Shown here: positions 23,940 to 32,007 of the stretch, piece after piece
Numbering within the stretch: the stretch's first letter is position 1
Layout: every line of letters starts with the position of its first letter
Source of the DNA: Gammaproteobacteria bacterium
GTDB taxonomy: Bacteria > Pseudomonadota > Gammaproteobacteria > Ga0077536
Direction: 5' to 3'
Assembly: GCA_016874535.1 (NCBI GenBank)
Contig: VGUA01000001.1
Span: forward strand, 1-41,187
Length of the DNA stretch: 41,187 bases
Translations under genes and position numbers: made by a program
The notes under the pieces: model-generated
What the model was told of the DNA's origin: nothing
Database searches by the model: none
The model's input: only the letters and a program-made list of their open reading frames with translations

Positions 23940-25760
23940 ATGGCCGCCAATCCTGCCGCAATCAACACTTCCGTACTCGGCAATCTCGATTTCAACCTGG
24001 AGGAATTGCGTGCCCGCTATGCGGAGGAGCGCAACAAGCGCCTGCGCACGGATGGCAACGATCAGTATGTGGAAGTTGCGGGTGAGTTGGCGGCCATTGC
24101 CGATGATCCCTATGTACAGCGTGTAGAGCGCGCACCCCTCCGGGAAAAAGTGGAAGTCCTCATCATCGGCGGTGGCTTCGGTGGCCTCATCTCCGCGGCA
24201 CGACTCGCGCAGGCCGGCATCACGGATGTGCGTATCGTCGAGCGCGGCGGGGACTTCGGCGGGACCTGGTACTGGAACCGCTATCCCGGTGCCCAGTGCG
24301 ATATCGAGTCCTACATCTATCTCCCGTTGCTGGAGGAAACCGGCTACATCCCACGGGAAAAATACTCCTATGCGCCGGAGATTCTGGAGCACGCCCAGCG
24401 CATCGGTCGCCATTTCAAGCTGTATGAGCGGGCACTGTTCCAGACCCTCACCCGCAGCCTGCGGTGGGATGAAGCGCGGAATGCGTGGCAGGTGGAGACG
24501 GATCGCGGAGACCATATCGAGGCCTCGTTCGTCATTCTCTCCAGTGGTCCTTTGAACCGGCCCAAGCTTCCTGGCATTCCCGGCCTGTCCACATTCAAGG
24601 GTCACATGTTCCACACCAGCCGCTGGGATTACGACTACACCGGCGGTGATTCCACCGGCGGATTGCACAAGCTTGCGGACAAGCGGGTGGGCGTAATCGG
24701 CACGGGCGCCACCGCCATCCAGTGCGTGCCCTACGTGGCCAAGCATGCCGGCCACCTCTGCGTGTTCCAGCGCACGCCATCCGCCATCGACGTACGAGGC
24801 AACAAGCCGACTGATCCGGACTGGGCCGGGAGCCTGAAGCCCGGCTGGCAGCGTGTGCGCAACCATAATTTCGCGGCGATCCTGAGCGCCATCCCCCAGG
24901 CCGAAGACATGGTCAAGGACGGTTGGACAGATCTCTTCAAGGCCCTGGGGGAACTGCTGAACAAGCCGGCTGAAACGGGCATGAAGCCCGAGGACTTCGC
25001 GCTCCTTGCGGAGATCGCCGATTTCCGCAAGATGAACCAGATTCGGCATCGCGTGGATGAGGTGGTCAAGGATCCTGCGACGGCATCCGCGCTCAAGCCC
25101 TGGTACAAGCAGTGGTGCAAGCGCCCGACCTTCAACGATGAATTCCTGCCGGCTTTCAATCGTCCCAATGTCACCCTGGTGGATACCCAAGGCAAAGGCG
25201 TGGAGCGCATCACGGCGCATGGTGCCGTGGTCAATGGCGTGGAGTACCCACTCGATTGCCTCATCTTCGCCACCGGCTTCGAGGTGGGCACGGCCTATAC
25301 GCGACGCTCGGAGTTCGAGGTCCATGGCCGCAATGGTGTCTCTCTTTCGGAGTACTGGGCGCGCGGCATGCGCACCTACCACGGCTTCTACAGCAGTGGC
25401 TTCCCCAACTGTTTTCACCTCGGTCTGACCCAGACCGGCCTCGCGCCCAATTTCACCTATATGCTGAACGAGCAGGCACTGCACGTGGCTTGGGTGATAG
25501 ACGCAGTCAGGTCCCGCGGCGCCAAGCGCTTTGAAGCCCTTCCCGAGGCGGAAGCCGCCTGGGTGCAAACGGTCTCGAAACCGGGCTTCATGTCCGAGTA
25601 CCAGACAACCTGCACCCCGGGTTATTACAACGCGGAGGGCAAGAGCGGGCAGGGCGAAGGCTTTCTCGAAGGGCAGTACGGTGAGGGGCCGGTGCAGTTC
25701 TACACCTTGATGGAGAAATGGCGGGAACAGAGCGATCTGGCCGGGCTAGTCATTTCCTGA
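23940..25760 (+). CDS. Baeyer-Villiger monooxygenase (type I, with N-terminal extension)
   Basis: A 606-residue flavoprotein. FAD binds at 'GGGFGG' (77-82), and NADPH at 'GTGATA' (254-259). The type I BVMO fingerprint FxGxxxHxxxW(P/D) is intact at 219-230. A 70-residue extension precedes the FAD domain ('LEELRARYAEERNKRLR'), as in cyclopentadecanone-type and phenylacetone-type relatives with large substrates. The enzyme inserts oxygen next to a ketone, giving an ester or lactone. The start is behind AAGGAG. It follows the FAD monooxygenase gene by 47 bases on the same strand and may be in the same operon. It is the first of three BVMOs in the window, and the longest. A bulky or polycyclic ketone substrate is a reasonable inference. 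Confidence 0.93.
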   Translation: MAANPAAINTSVLGNLDFNLEELRARYAEERNKRLRTDGNDQYVEVAGELAAIADDPYVQRVERAPLREKVEVLIIGGGFGGLISAARLAQAGITDVRIVERGGDFGGTWYWNRYPGAQCDIESYIYLPLLEETGYIPREKYSYAPEILEHAQRIGRHFKLYERALFQTLTRSLRWDEARNAWQVETDRGDHIEASFVILSSGPLNRPKLPGIPGLSTFKGHMFHTSRWDYDYTGGDSTGGLHKLADKRVGVIGTGATAIQCVPYVAKHAGHLCVFQRTPSAIDVRGNKPTDPDWAGSLKPGWQRVRNHNFAAILSAIPQAEDMVKDGWTDLFKALGELLNKPAETGMKPEDFALLAEIADFRKMNQIRHRVDEVVKDPATASALKPWYKQWCKRPTFNDEFLPAFNRPNVTLVDTQGKGVERITAHGAVVNGVEYPLDCLIFATGFEVGTAYTRRSEFEVHGRNGVSLSEYWARGMRTYHGFYSSGFPNCFHLGLTQTGLAPNFTYMLNEQALHVAWVIDAVRSRGAKRFEALPEAEAAWVQTVSKPGFMSEYQTTCTPGYYNAEGKSGQGEGFLEGQYGEGPVQFYTLMEKWREQSDLAGLVIS

Positions 25761-25863
25761 CCATCAGGGCGCTGCCGCCGCGCCTCCTGGATACTCAAGA
25801 TGGGATCCGGGAGGCACACCTCTGCCCTCAAGCTGAACAGTCAAATCCAGGACGCTGCCCCAA

Positions 25864-26757
25864 ATGCTCTCCGACCTGCTCGGTCTCGCCCGTCCACTAG
25901 AAATATTGGACATCGGGGCCAATCCCATTGACGCCGATCGGCCCTACGCCCCTCTACTGGAAGCCGGGCTTGGCCGGCTGACCGGCTTCGAGCCGCAGGC
26001 CGATATCTGCGCGCAACTCCAGCGTGATGCCGGAAGTCATGAGCGTTATCTCCCCTATGCTATCGGCGATGGGTCGGTGCGCACATTCCGCCAGACCCAC
26101 TTCTCGGGCTTGTCGAGTTTCCTTCGGCCTGATCCTCGCGCCCTGGATACCTTCGAGACGTTTCGGGACAACGCGCGTGTGGTCGCGGAAATCGAGATGC
26201 CCACCGTTCGCCTCGATGATCTTCCGGAAATCGAGCACGTCGATTTCCTCAAGATCGATGTCCAGGGGGCCGAGCTTGCGGTGCTGGAGTCTGCCGCGAT
26301 AAAGCTTGCCGGAGCGGTAGCCATCCAGACCGAACTTTCGTTTGTCTCGCTCTACGAGGGCCAGCCCGGGTTGGGCGAACTCGATACCTGTCTGAGGCGC
26401 ATGGGCTTCATCCCGCACTGTTTCATCGCCATCAAGAACTGCATCGTCTCTCCTCTGGTGCTCAACAACGACGCCCGCTACGCGCTACGCCAGTTGCTGG
26501 AAGCGGACATCGTGTACGTCCGGGACTTCATCCGCCCCGAAACCCTCACCGATAACCAGTTGCGTGCCCTCGCGGTCGTCATGGATTACTGCTACCAGTC
26601 GGTAGATCTGTCACTGCGTTGCGTATACGTGCTGGAGTCCCGGGGTGCTGTGGCGAAGGGGGCAAGCGAGGCTTACCTCGAACATCTCAACCGCCATGTC
26701 CTGCCCGGCTTCACGACACCCCCCCTACCAATCGACGACTCCGCTGGGGATGGCTGA
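25864..26757 (+). CDS. FkbM family methyltransferase
   Basis: A 297-residue SAM methyltransferase of the FkbM family. The signature is 'ILDIGANPI' (about 14-22), 'LTGFEPQADICAQL' for the acidic strand-2 residue, and 'VDFLKIDVQGAELAVLESA' near residues 124-142, the most typical FkbM stretch. These proteins O-methylate polyketides, sugars or polysaccharides. It has no visible link to the catabolic genes around it, and a different methyltransferase follows 121 bases on. A C7 run at 26719-26725, near the C-terminus, means the last residues should be checked; one base fewer would extend the protein with different residues. The ATG at 25864 has only a weak Shine-Dalgarno site. Confidence 0.88.
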   Translation: MLSDLLGLARPLEILDIGANPIDADRPYAPLLEAGLGRLTGFEPQADICAQLQRDAGSHERYLPYAIGDGSVRTFRQTHFSGLSSFLRPDPRALDTFETFRDNARVVAEIEMPTVRLDDLPEIEHVDFLKIDVQGAELAVLESAAIKLAGAVAIQTELSFVSLYEGQPGLGELDTCLRRMGFIPHCFIAIKNCIVSPLVLNNDARYALRQLLEADIVYVRDFIRPETLTDNQLRALAVVMDYCYQSVDLSLRCVYVLESRGAVAKGASEAYLEHLNRHVLPGFTTPPLPIDDSAGDG

Positions 26758-26878
26758 CGCGGATCCCGCCGGATCTGGGACGCGACTTGTTGGCGGTTGA
26801 CCCGCCCTCAGTATCAAGAAAATCCAAGAACTGCCGCCAAGGACAGCACAGGCCCATGGGGCTGCAAGGAGGCTGTCC

Positions 26879-27811
26879 ATGATCCCATGTCCCCTTTGCC
26901 GCGGAGCTGCCGACCAGCAGCTCGGCCAGATGGCGCTCTCGCGTATTGGTGAAGTCGAGATCAGACGCTGCGCGAAGTGCAGTGTGATGTTCTCGCATCC
27001 GTTGCCGAGTCCGGAGGCACTGCGCCAGTGCTATGCCAGCGAATATCTGGATGCCAAGGGCAAGCCCGCTGGCTACTTCAATTACGTACGTGATATCGGG
27101 CCCGCCCGCCTGCGCGATGGTCGTGAGCTTGGTGCCACCTTGAGTTTCGTGCCCGGCCGGCTACTCGAGATTGGCTGCTGCACCGGGCACTTCATCAAGG
27201 GTGTGGCAGACGCCTCCAATTGGGAAGTCCATGGGCTGGAGATCTCTGAAGAAGCAGCCGAGTACGGGCGTACCAGACTGGGTGTGGAGATCGCCGTCGG
27301 AAACATCGAGGGAGTGGATCTGGCGGACAGTCACTACGACATCATCTGCGTGAATGATGTGCTCCAGCATCTCGTCGCCCCCCAGGCCGCGCTGGCAAAA
27401 CTGTACCTAGCCCTGAAACCCGGCGGCAAGATTCAGCTCGTGATGCCGGACGGGAGTTTCGATGTGCTGCCTTTTGTGCGCGAAGCCAAAGCGGGTGGCA
27501 CTCTGGTCTCTCCACACTGGCATCTCTTCTTCTTTCCCCAGGCAGCCATTCGCAGGACGCTGGCAGAGACGGGCTTTCGCGTGATGAGTGCTGAACGCAG
27601 CATGGCCCTCTCGGCGCTGGTGGATCTCGGCTTGTTCAAGCCGGCACGCGGGGAATTCGATCGAAAATCACGGGGTCTGCTGGCCCACCCGCGCCGCCGC
27701 AGCCGCGTCATGCGGGCCTTGCTGGACCTCCTGGAGCGCGTTCTTCCCAGTCTGGGACTAGGTCACGAGTCCGGATCTGGGCCAGCAAATAGCCGTTCAG
27801 CTGAGCTGTGA
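26879..27811 (+). CDS. Class I SAM methyltransferase with N-terminal zinc-ribbon
   Basis: A 310-residue protein. The first 40 residues hold two Cys pairs ('CPLC' and 'CAKC'), probably a zinc-binding ribbon, as in many methyltransferases of secondary metabolism or surface-sugar modification. The Rossmann domain follows: 'LLEIGCCTGHFI' for motif I, 'VHGLEISEEAAEYG' for the strand-2 acid, 'YDIICVNDVLQHL' and 'LALKPGGKIQLVMP'. The late 'PHWHLFFFPQAAIRRTL' is typical of this subgroup. The target is unknown. Together with the FkbM gene it forms a small methyltransferase block placed between two BVMO genes, on the plus strand, and converges on the second BVMO. Confidence 0.87.
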   Translation: MIPCPLCRGAADQQLGQMALSRIGEVEIRRCAKCSVMFSHPLPSPEALRQCYASEYLDAKGKPAGYFNYVRDIGPARLRDGRELGATLSFVPGRLLEIGCCTGHFIKGVADASNWEVHGLEISEEAAEYGRTRLGVEIAVGNIEGVDLADSHYDIICVNDVLQHLVAPQAALAKLYLALKPGGKIQLVMPDGSFDVLPFVREAKAGGTLVSPHWHLFFFPQAAIRRTLAETGFRVMSAERSMALSALVDLGLFKPARGEFDRKSRGLLAHPRRRSRVMRALLDLLERVLPSLGLGHESGSGPANSRSAEL

Positions 27812-27842
27812 TGATGGCCGGCACGCTGCCAACTGGTGGTAC

Positions 27843-29468
27843 TCAGGCGAAGAGGAAGCCCTCGTACCCTTTTGCGGCAATTTCGGCACAAAGTTTACGG
27901 TAGGTGCCAAACCCTCCTATGTAAGGCATGAATACCCGGGGTTTGCCCGGGATGTTGGCGCCCATGTACCAGGAGTCTGTCTGCGGAAACAACGTGGCGT
28001 CGGCGAGTTCCTTCACATGCGCCCCCCATTGCGCCTCCGCTTCGGAGGCGGGCTCGATAAGCTCCTTGCCCGACTGCTTCATGTGCAGAAGGCAGTCACA
28101 GATCCAGTCCACATGCTGTTCGATGGAGGTCGGCATGTTGCCTAGGACGGAAGGGCTGCCCGGCCCCGTGATCATGAAGAGGTTGGGAAAGCCTCGCGTG
28201 GCGAGGCCCAGATAGGTTTGTGGCCCTTCGGCCCACTTCTGCTGCAGAGTCTGGCCATCCCGACCCCGAATGCCGAGACGGGTGAGTGGGCCGGTGAGCG
28301 CATCAAAGCCGGTGGCGAACACCAGCGTATCCAGAGCATGGACATCGGCGCTGGTCTTCACGCCCTCGGCCACGATGCGCTCGATAGGGGTCTCCCGCAA
28401 ATCCACCAGCGAGACGTTCTCGCGATTGAAAGTCTCGAAGTAGCCTGAATCGAGCGGCAGGCGCTTGGTGCCTATGGGGTAGCCCTGCGGGATGAGTTTG
28501 CGGGCCACCACCGGATCCTTCACCGTGGCGCGGATCTTCTCGCGCACGAATTCGGCCGCAATCTCGTTGGCCTCCCTGTCCGTGAGCAGATCCTTGAAGC
28601 TGCCAAACATCCACTCGAAGCCACCCTTCTGCCAGTCGGCTTCCAGCTGTGCCAGAAACTCCTCCCGTCGCAGCTTCAGGGCCTCCTGATCGCGCCAGTC
28701 ATAGGGCTGGCCAATGGTGGACCAGCGGCAGGTTTCACGGATTTTCCTGATGTTGCGCTTGAGTTCCACGATGCGTTCCGCAGACAGGGGTGCGTTGCGC
28801 GCAGGCACGCTGAAATTAGGCGTGCGCTGGAAGACGGTGAGGTGTTGGGCTTGGCGGGCGATGACCGGAATGGACTGGATGCCCGACGATCCGGTGCCGA
28901 TGACCCCGACGCGTTTGCCGCTGAAATCCACTGGCTCGTGAGGCCACTCACCCGTGTGGTACCAGTCGCCCTTGAAGTCCTCCAGGCCCGGGATTGCGGG
29001 TACCTGCGCGGCCGACAGGCAGCCCGCTGCGGTAATGAGAAACCGTGCTTGGACTTCTTCTCCTTGGGCGGTTTGAACCCGCCAGCGGCGCGCGGCCTCA
29101 TCCCAACGGGCTTCCACCACCTTGGTGTTGAAATCAAAACAGGACTTGAGATCGAAGCGGTCAGCCACATGTTCCAGATAGCGGAGGATCTCCGGCTGTT
29201 CTGGAAACCGGCAGCTCCAAGTCCACTCCTGCTCAAGCTCGGGCGAGAACGTGAAGGAGTAGACCCAGCTTTCGGAATCTGAACTCGCCCCGGGGTATCG
29301 GTTCCAGTACCAGGTGCCGCCGACCCCACTCCCTTGTTCGAAGGCGCGGTGGGGCAGCCCCATTTCGCGCAGACGGTAAACAGCATAAAGGCCGGAGAAA
29401 CCGGCACCGATGACTACCGCGTCCACGTCTGCGGGTTGGTCGTCGGATGAGGGTATGGTGCTAGGCAT
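27843..29468 (-). CDS. Baeyer-Villiger monooxygenase (cyclohexanone monooxygenase-like)
   Basis: A 541-residue type I BVMO, the size of cyclohexanone monooxygenase. FAD binds at 'GAGFSG' (21-26) and NADPH at 'GTGSSG' (191-196). The full fingerprint FxGxxxHxxxWP is at residues 165-176. Further motifs are 'GVGGTWYWNRYPGASSD' and 'FATGFDALTG'. The start at 29468 is behind GGAGAG with about 6-base spacing. The family turns cyclic or linear ketones to lactones or esters. It is transcribed alone on the minus strand, convergent with the methyltransferase block and divergent from the small secreted protein gene. Its sequence is well separated from the other two BVMOs in the window, so different substrates or steps are likely. 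Confidence 0.94.
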   Translation of the reverse strand: MPSTIPSSDDQPADVDAVVIGAGFSGLYAVYRLREMGLPHRAFEQGSGVGGTWYWNRYPGASSDSESWVYSFTFSPELEQEWTWSCRFPEQPEILRYLEHVADRFDLKSCFDFNTKVVEARWDEAARRWRVQTAQGEEVQARFLITAAGCLSAAQVPAIPGLEDFKGDWYHTGEWPHEPVDFSGKRVGVIGTGSSGIQSIPVIARQAQHLTVFQRTPNFSVPARNAPLSAERIVELKRNIRKIRETCRWSTIGQPYDWRDQEALKLRREEFLAQLEADWQKGGFEWMFGSFKDLLTDREANEIAAEFVREKIRATVKDPVVARKLIPQGYPIGTKRLPLDSGYFETFNRENVSLVDLRETPIERIVAEGVKTSADVHALDTLVFATGFDALTGPLTRLGIRGRDGQTLQQKWAEGPQTYLGLATRGFPNLFMITGPGSPSVLGNMPTSIEQHVDWICDCLLHMKQSGKELIEPASEAEAQWGAHVKELADATLFPQTDSWYMGANIPGKPRVFMPYIGGFGTYRKLCAEIAAKGYEGFLFA

Positions 29469-29611
29469 GGCTGTCTCTCCTGGAATGGTGCCGGAGTGGT
29501 CCCGAGATGGACCCGGAGTCGCCTTGATTCTAGCGGCAGGTTTCAGACCGTCCCAAGTGCACGGTCGCGTGCACGGGATGCTGGAAATCCTCCCCGAACA
29601 CCGGCGAACAC

Positions 29612-29620
29612 TGGTATAAA
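29612..29620 (+). promoter_or_regulatory. Extended -10 promoter for the small secreted protein and downstream operon
   Basis: TGG-TATAAA matches the extended -10 form (TGn-TATAAT), with no good -35 at 17 bases upstream. The predicted start of transcription is near 29627, giving a leader of about 40 bases to the ATG at 29668. This would drive the secreted protein, the crotonase and the two acyl-CoA dehydrogenase genes. Confidence 0.45.
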
Positions 29621-29667
29621 GGCGCGGCACGATGATTCACACAACTCTCTTGCAAGCAGGTTCGACT

Positions 29668-29946
29668 ATGCGGATGACCCACACGACAGCTCTGACCTTG
29701 ACTCTCTTGCTGACCCTCTTCGTGGCGGCAGGTCCGGCGAATGCCCAGGCGCCGGAAAAACGCTGCCTGCTGAGCGGCTCGTACATCAAGGTCTATGGCG
29801 ATACCGAAGACGACAAGCGCGAGACCTGCCTGCGCCAAGGTGGGGACTACACCGATTATGTGCCGCCACGCCCCAATGCGCAGCCCAATGGGCCACGCGA
29901 GGGCTTCAAGGCGATGATGGGCAACCGGGGCAGCGGCACTCGCTGA
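29668..29946 (+). CDS. Small secreted protein of unknown function
   Basis: A 92-residue protein from ATG 29668; an ATG at 29632 in the same frame would add 12 residues. The N-terminus is a clear signal peptide: a short start, a Thr/Leu-rich hydrophobic core ('ALTLTLLLTLFVAAG') and 'ANA' before a likely cleavage at 'ANA-QA'. The mature part is about 65 residues, with two Cys ('KRCLLSG' and 'ETCLRQGG'), a 'YIKVYGDTEDDKRE' stretch and a Gly/Arg/Pro-rich tail. The two Cys could form a periplasmic disulfide. I do not recognise the family. The crotonase begins 9 bases after its stop, so it may share a transcript with the beta-oxidation genes. Confidence 0.65.
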   Translation: MRMTHTTALTLTLLLTLFVAAGPANAQAPEKRCLLSGSYIKVYGDTEDDKRETCLRQGGDYTDYVPPRPNAQPNGPREGFKAMMGNRGSGTR

Positions 29947-29954
29947 GGCAGACC

Positions 29955-30827
29955 TTGAAAGACATCACCGAATTCACCTGCATCGAGTACGAGGTTCCGG
30001 AGCCCGGCATCGCCCGGCTCTGGCTCAATCGACCGGCCACCGCCAACGCCCAGGACACGCGTCTCCTCTACGAGCTGAATACCGCGTTTGATCGCGCCGC
30101 GCACGATGATGACATCCGCGTCATCATCCTGGCTGCGCGCGGAAAGCACTTCTCCTCCGGCCACGATCTGGGTGAGAAGGAATGGTATGAGACCATGCAC
30201 GACTACCGTACCGTGGCTCCGGTGTGCGGTTTCGCCTGTGCCGGGGCCGAGCGCCAGATGGCGCGCGAAGAAGAGATTTATCTCGGTTTCAGCGAACGCT
30301 GGCGCAACATCCCCAAGCCGACGATTGCCGCTGTCCAGGGCAAATGCATTGCCGGTGGCCTGATGCTCGCTTGGCCCTGTGATCTCATCATCGCGAGTGA
30401 CGATGCGAGCTTCAGCGACCCCACCGTAAGTTTCGGCGTGAACGGGGTTGAGTTCTTCAACCACCTCTGGGAAGTGGGCGCCCGCAAGGCGAAGGAAATG
30501 CTGTTCACCTCGGACGCCTTGAGCGCCGAGGAAGCGCAGCGCCTCGGCATGGTCAATCAGGTCGTCCTCCGGGCTGAACTCGAGGAAGCCACGCTCGTCA
30601 TGGCGCGCAAGATCGCGAGCAAGTCGCGCTTTGCGCTCAAGATGGCCAAGAAGGCCGTCAACGGGGCCCAGGATGCACAGGGTCGGGATGTGGCCATGCA
30701 GAATGCTTTCCATCTCCATCAGCTGGCCCACACCCACTGGTTGAAGCTCCACGATCTTCTGGTGGACCCGAACGGCCTGCCTGAGGCCACTCGCAAGGCA
30801 CTGGGTCTGGACCGCGACAAGAGCTGA
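29955..30827 (+). CDS. Crotonase-family protein (enoyl-CoA hydratase/isomerase fold) lacking both catalytic Glu
   Basis: A 290-residue crotonase-fold protein. The TTG at 29955, behind GAGG with 6-base spacing, is the best start; the frame is open further up but inside the secreted-protein gene. The oxyanion segment 'GKHFSSGHDLGE' and 'AVQGKCIAGGLMLAWPCDLIIASDDASF' are clear. By alignment with rat enoyl-CoA hydratase, Glu144 is replaced by Met137 and Glu164 by Thr157. The usual water-adding pair is missing, so hydration is unlikely and another crotonase reaction, such as isomerisation, C-C cleavage or thioester hydrolysis, should be considered. It is followed after 7 bases by the acyl-CoA dehydrogenase genes, implying one operon for acyl-CoA breakdown. 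Confidence 0.88.
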   Translation: MKDITEFTCIEYEVPEPGIARLWLNRPATANAQDTRLLYELNTAFDRAAHDDDIRVIILAARGKHFSSGHDLGEKEWYETMHDYRTVAPVCGFACAGAERQMAREEEIYLGFSERWRNIPKPTIAAVQGKCIAGGLMLAWPCDLIIASDDASFSDPTVSFGVNGVEFFNHLWEVGARKAKEMLFTSDALSAEEAQRLGMVNQVVLRAELEEATLVMARKIASKSRFALKMAKKAVNGAQDAQGRDVAMQNAFHLHQLAHTHWLKLHDLLVDPNGLPEATRKALGLDRDKS

Positions 30828-30834
30828 ACACGCC

Positions 30835-32007
30835 ATGTACTTTCTGGATGCGCTGGATGCCGCGGACCGGGCTTTCCATCAGGAAGTGCTGGCCTTCCTG
30901 GAGCGGGAGCTGGACCCCGCACTCGCCGCTGCAGATGACGACCAGCGGACCTTCGTCGCGGATCATCATCGCGGCAATGCGTGGCTGAAGAAATTGCGCC
31001 CCCGCCGCTGGCATGCGGGCCATTGGCCTGCGTCCGCCGGAGGCGCGGGCTTGTCACCGGTACAAAACTATCTGCTCCTGTATGCGCTCGGCTATGCCGG
31101 TGCGCCCGCGCCACCGCCCATGGGCCTCATTTACGTGGGCCCGACGATTGTCCGTTTTGGTACCCCGGCGCAACACGAGACCTACCTGCCGCCACTGCTC
31201 GATGGCACGGATGAATGGTGTCAGGGCTTTTCCGAACCCGGCGCAGGATCTGATCTGGCGGGTCTCAGTACGTTCGCCGAGCGGCGCGGCGACCGCTATG
31301 TCATCAACGGCTCCAAGATCTGGACGACCGACGCGCATCATGCCAATCGCATCTTCGTGTTGTTGCGCACGGCGCGGGAAAATACGCGCGCGGCGATGAG
31401 CTTTCTGCTGGTGGATATGAACACGCCCGGCGTGAGCGTACGGCCGATTCGCATGCTCTCCGGGGATCACGAATTCAACCAGGTATTCTTCGACAATGTC
31501 GAAGTGAGCACGGCTTGCCGTCTGGGTGAGGAAGGACAGGGGTGGGAGATTGCGCGCTACCTGTTGGAGATAGAGCGCGGCTCCTTCGTCTTTGGTGGAC
31601 GACTGCGACGACGCCTGGAGAAACTGATCGAACGGATCAGGGCGGCCAATCGTCTCTCTCCCCGCATCGCCGCGGCGCTCGCGCAGCTTGATTGCGATCT
31701 GCTGGCTTACGAGAGCATGGAATTCCGCATGGGTGCGCTGGGTGCCGGCGGGGCCATGCGCGCGGCGAGCGCCAACCTCATCAAGATTGAATGGACCGAA
31801 CTGCTGCAACGTATCGATGATCTGGCGCTGGAGACAGGCGATGCCTCCATGCTGTTCGGGCCGCCCGACAGCGCGCCGGACGGCGGTCTGCCCATGGCGC
31901 CAGCACTTGCTTCCTGCTTCAACAATCTCGCCGCCACCATTTACGGCGGTTCAAACGAGATTCAGCGCGACCTCGTGATGCGCGCCCTGCGCCAGGTGTG
32001 GGGATGA
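30835..32007 (+). CDS. Acyl-CoA dehydrogenase, first subunit of a probable heteromer
   Basis: A 390-residue FAD acyl-CoA dehydrogenase. It has 'GFSEPGAGSDLAGL' (substrate and FAD contacts), 'VINGSKIWTT' and the C-terminal 'IYGGSNEIQRDLV'. The next gene is a second acyl-CoA dehydrogenase whose ATG overlaps this stop (ATGA). This layout is that of the two-gene FadE pairs that form alpha2-beta2 heterotetramers in mycobacterial steroid side-chain breakdown, where one partner supplies most of the active site. By analogy this enzyme would oxidise a branched or polycyclic acyl-CoA. The heteromer is inferred from the layout, and the substrate is not known. The atypical crotonase is 7 bases upstream. 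Confidence 0.92.
   Translation: MYFLDALDAADRAFHQEVLAFLERELDPALAAADDDQRTFVADHHRGNAWLKKLRPRRWHAGHWPASAGGAGLSPVQNYLLLYALGYAGAPAPPPMGLIYVGPTIVRFGTPAQHETYLPPLLDGTDEWCQGFSEPGAGSDLAGLSTFAERRGDRYVINGSKIWTTDAHHANRIFVLLRTARENTRAAMSFLLVDMNTPGVSVRPIRMLSGDHEFNQVFFDNVEVSTACRLGEEGQGWEIARYLLEIERGSFVFGGRLRRRLEKLIERIRAANRLSPRIAAALAQLDCDLLAYESMEFRMGALGAGGAMRAASANLIKIEWTELLQRIDDLALETGDASMLFGPPDSAPDGGLPMAPALASCFNNLAATIYGGSNEIQRDLVMRALRQVWG

Noticed and set aside
23925-25568. A 547-residue open frame on the minus strand across the first BVMO gene
   Set aside because: The plus-strand BVMO has all its cofactor motifs; the minus-strand product has none and only shadows the coding strand.
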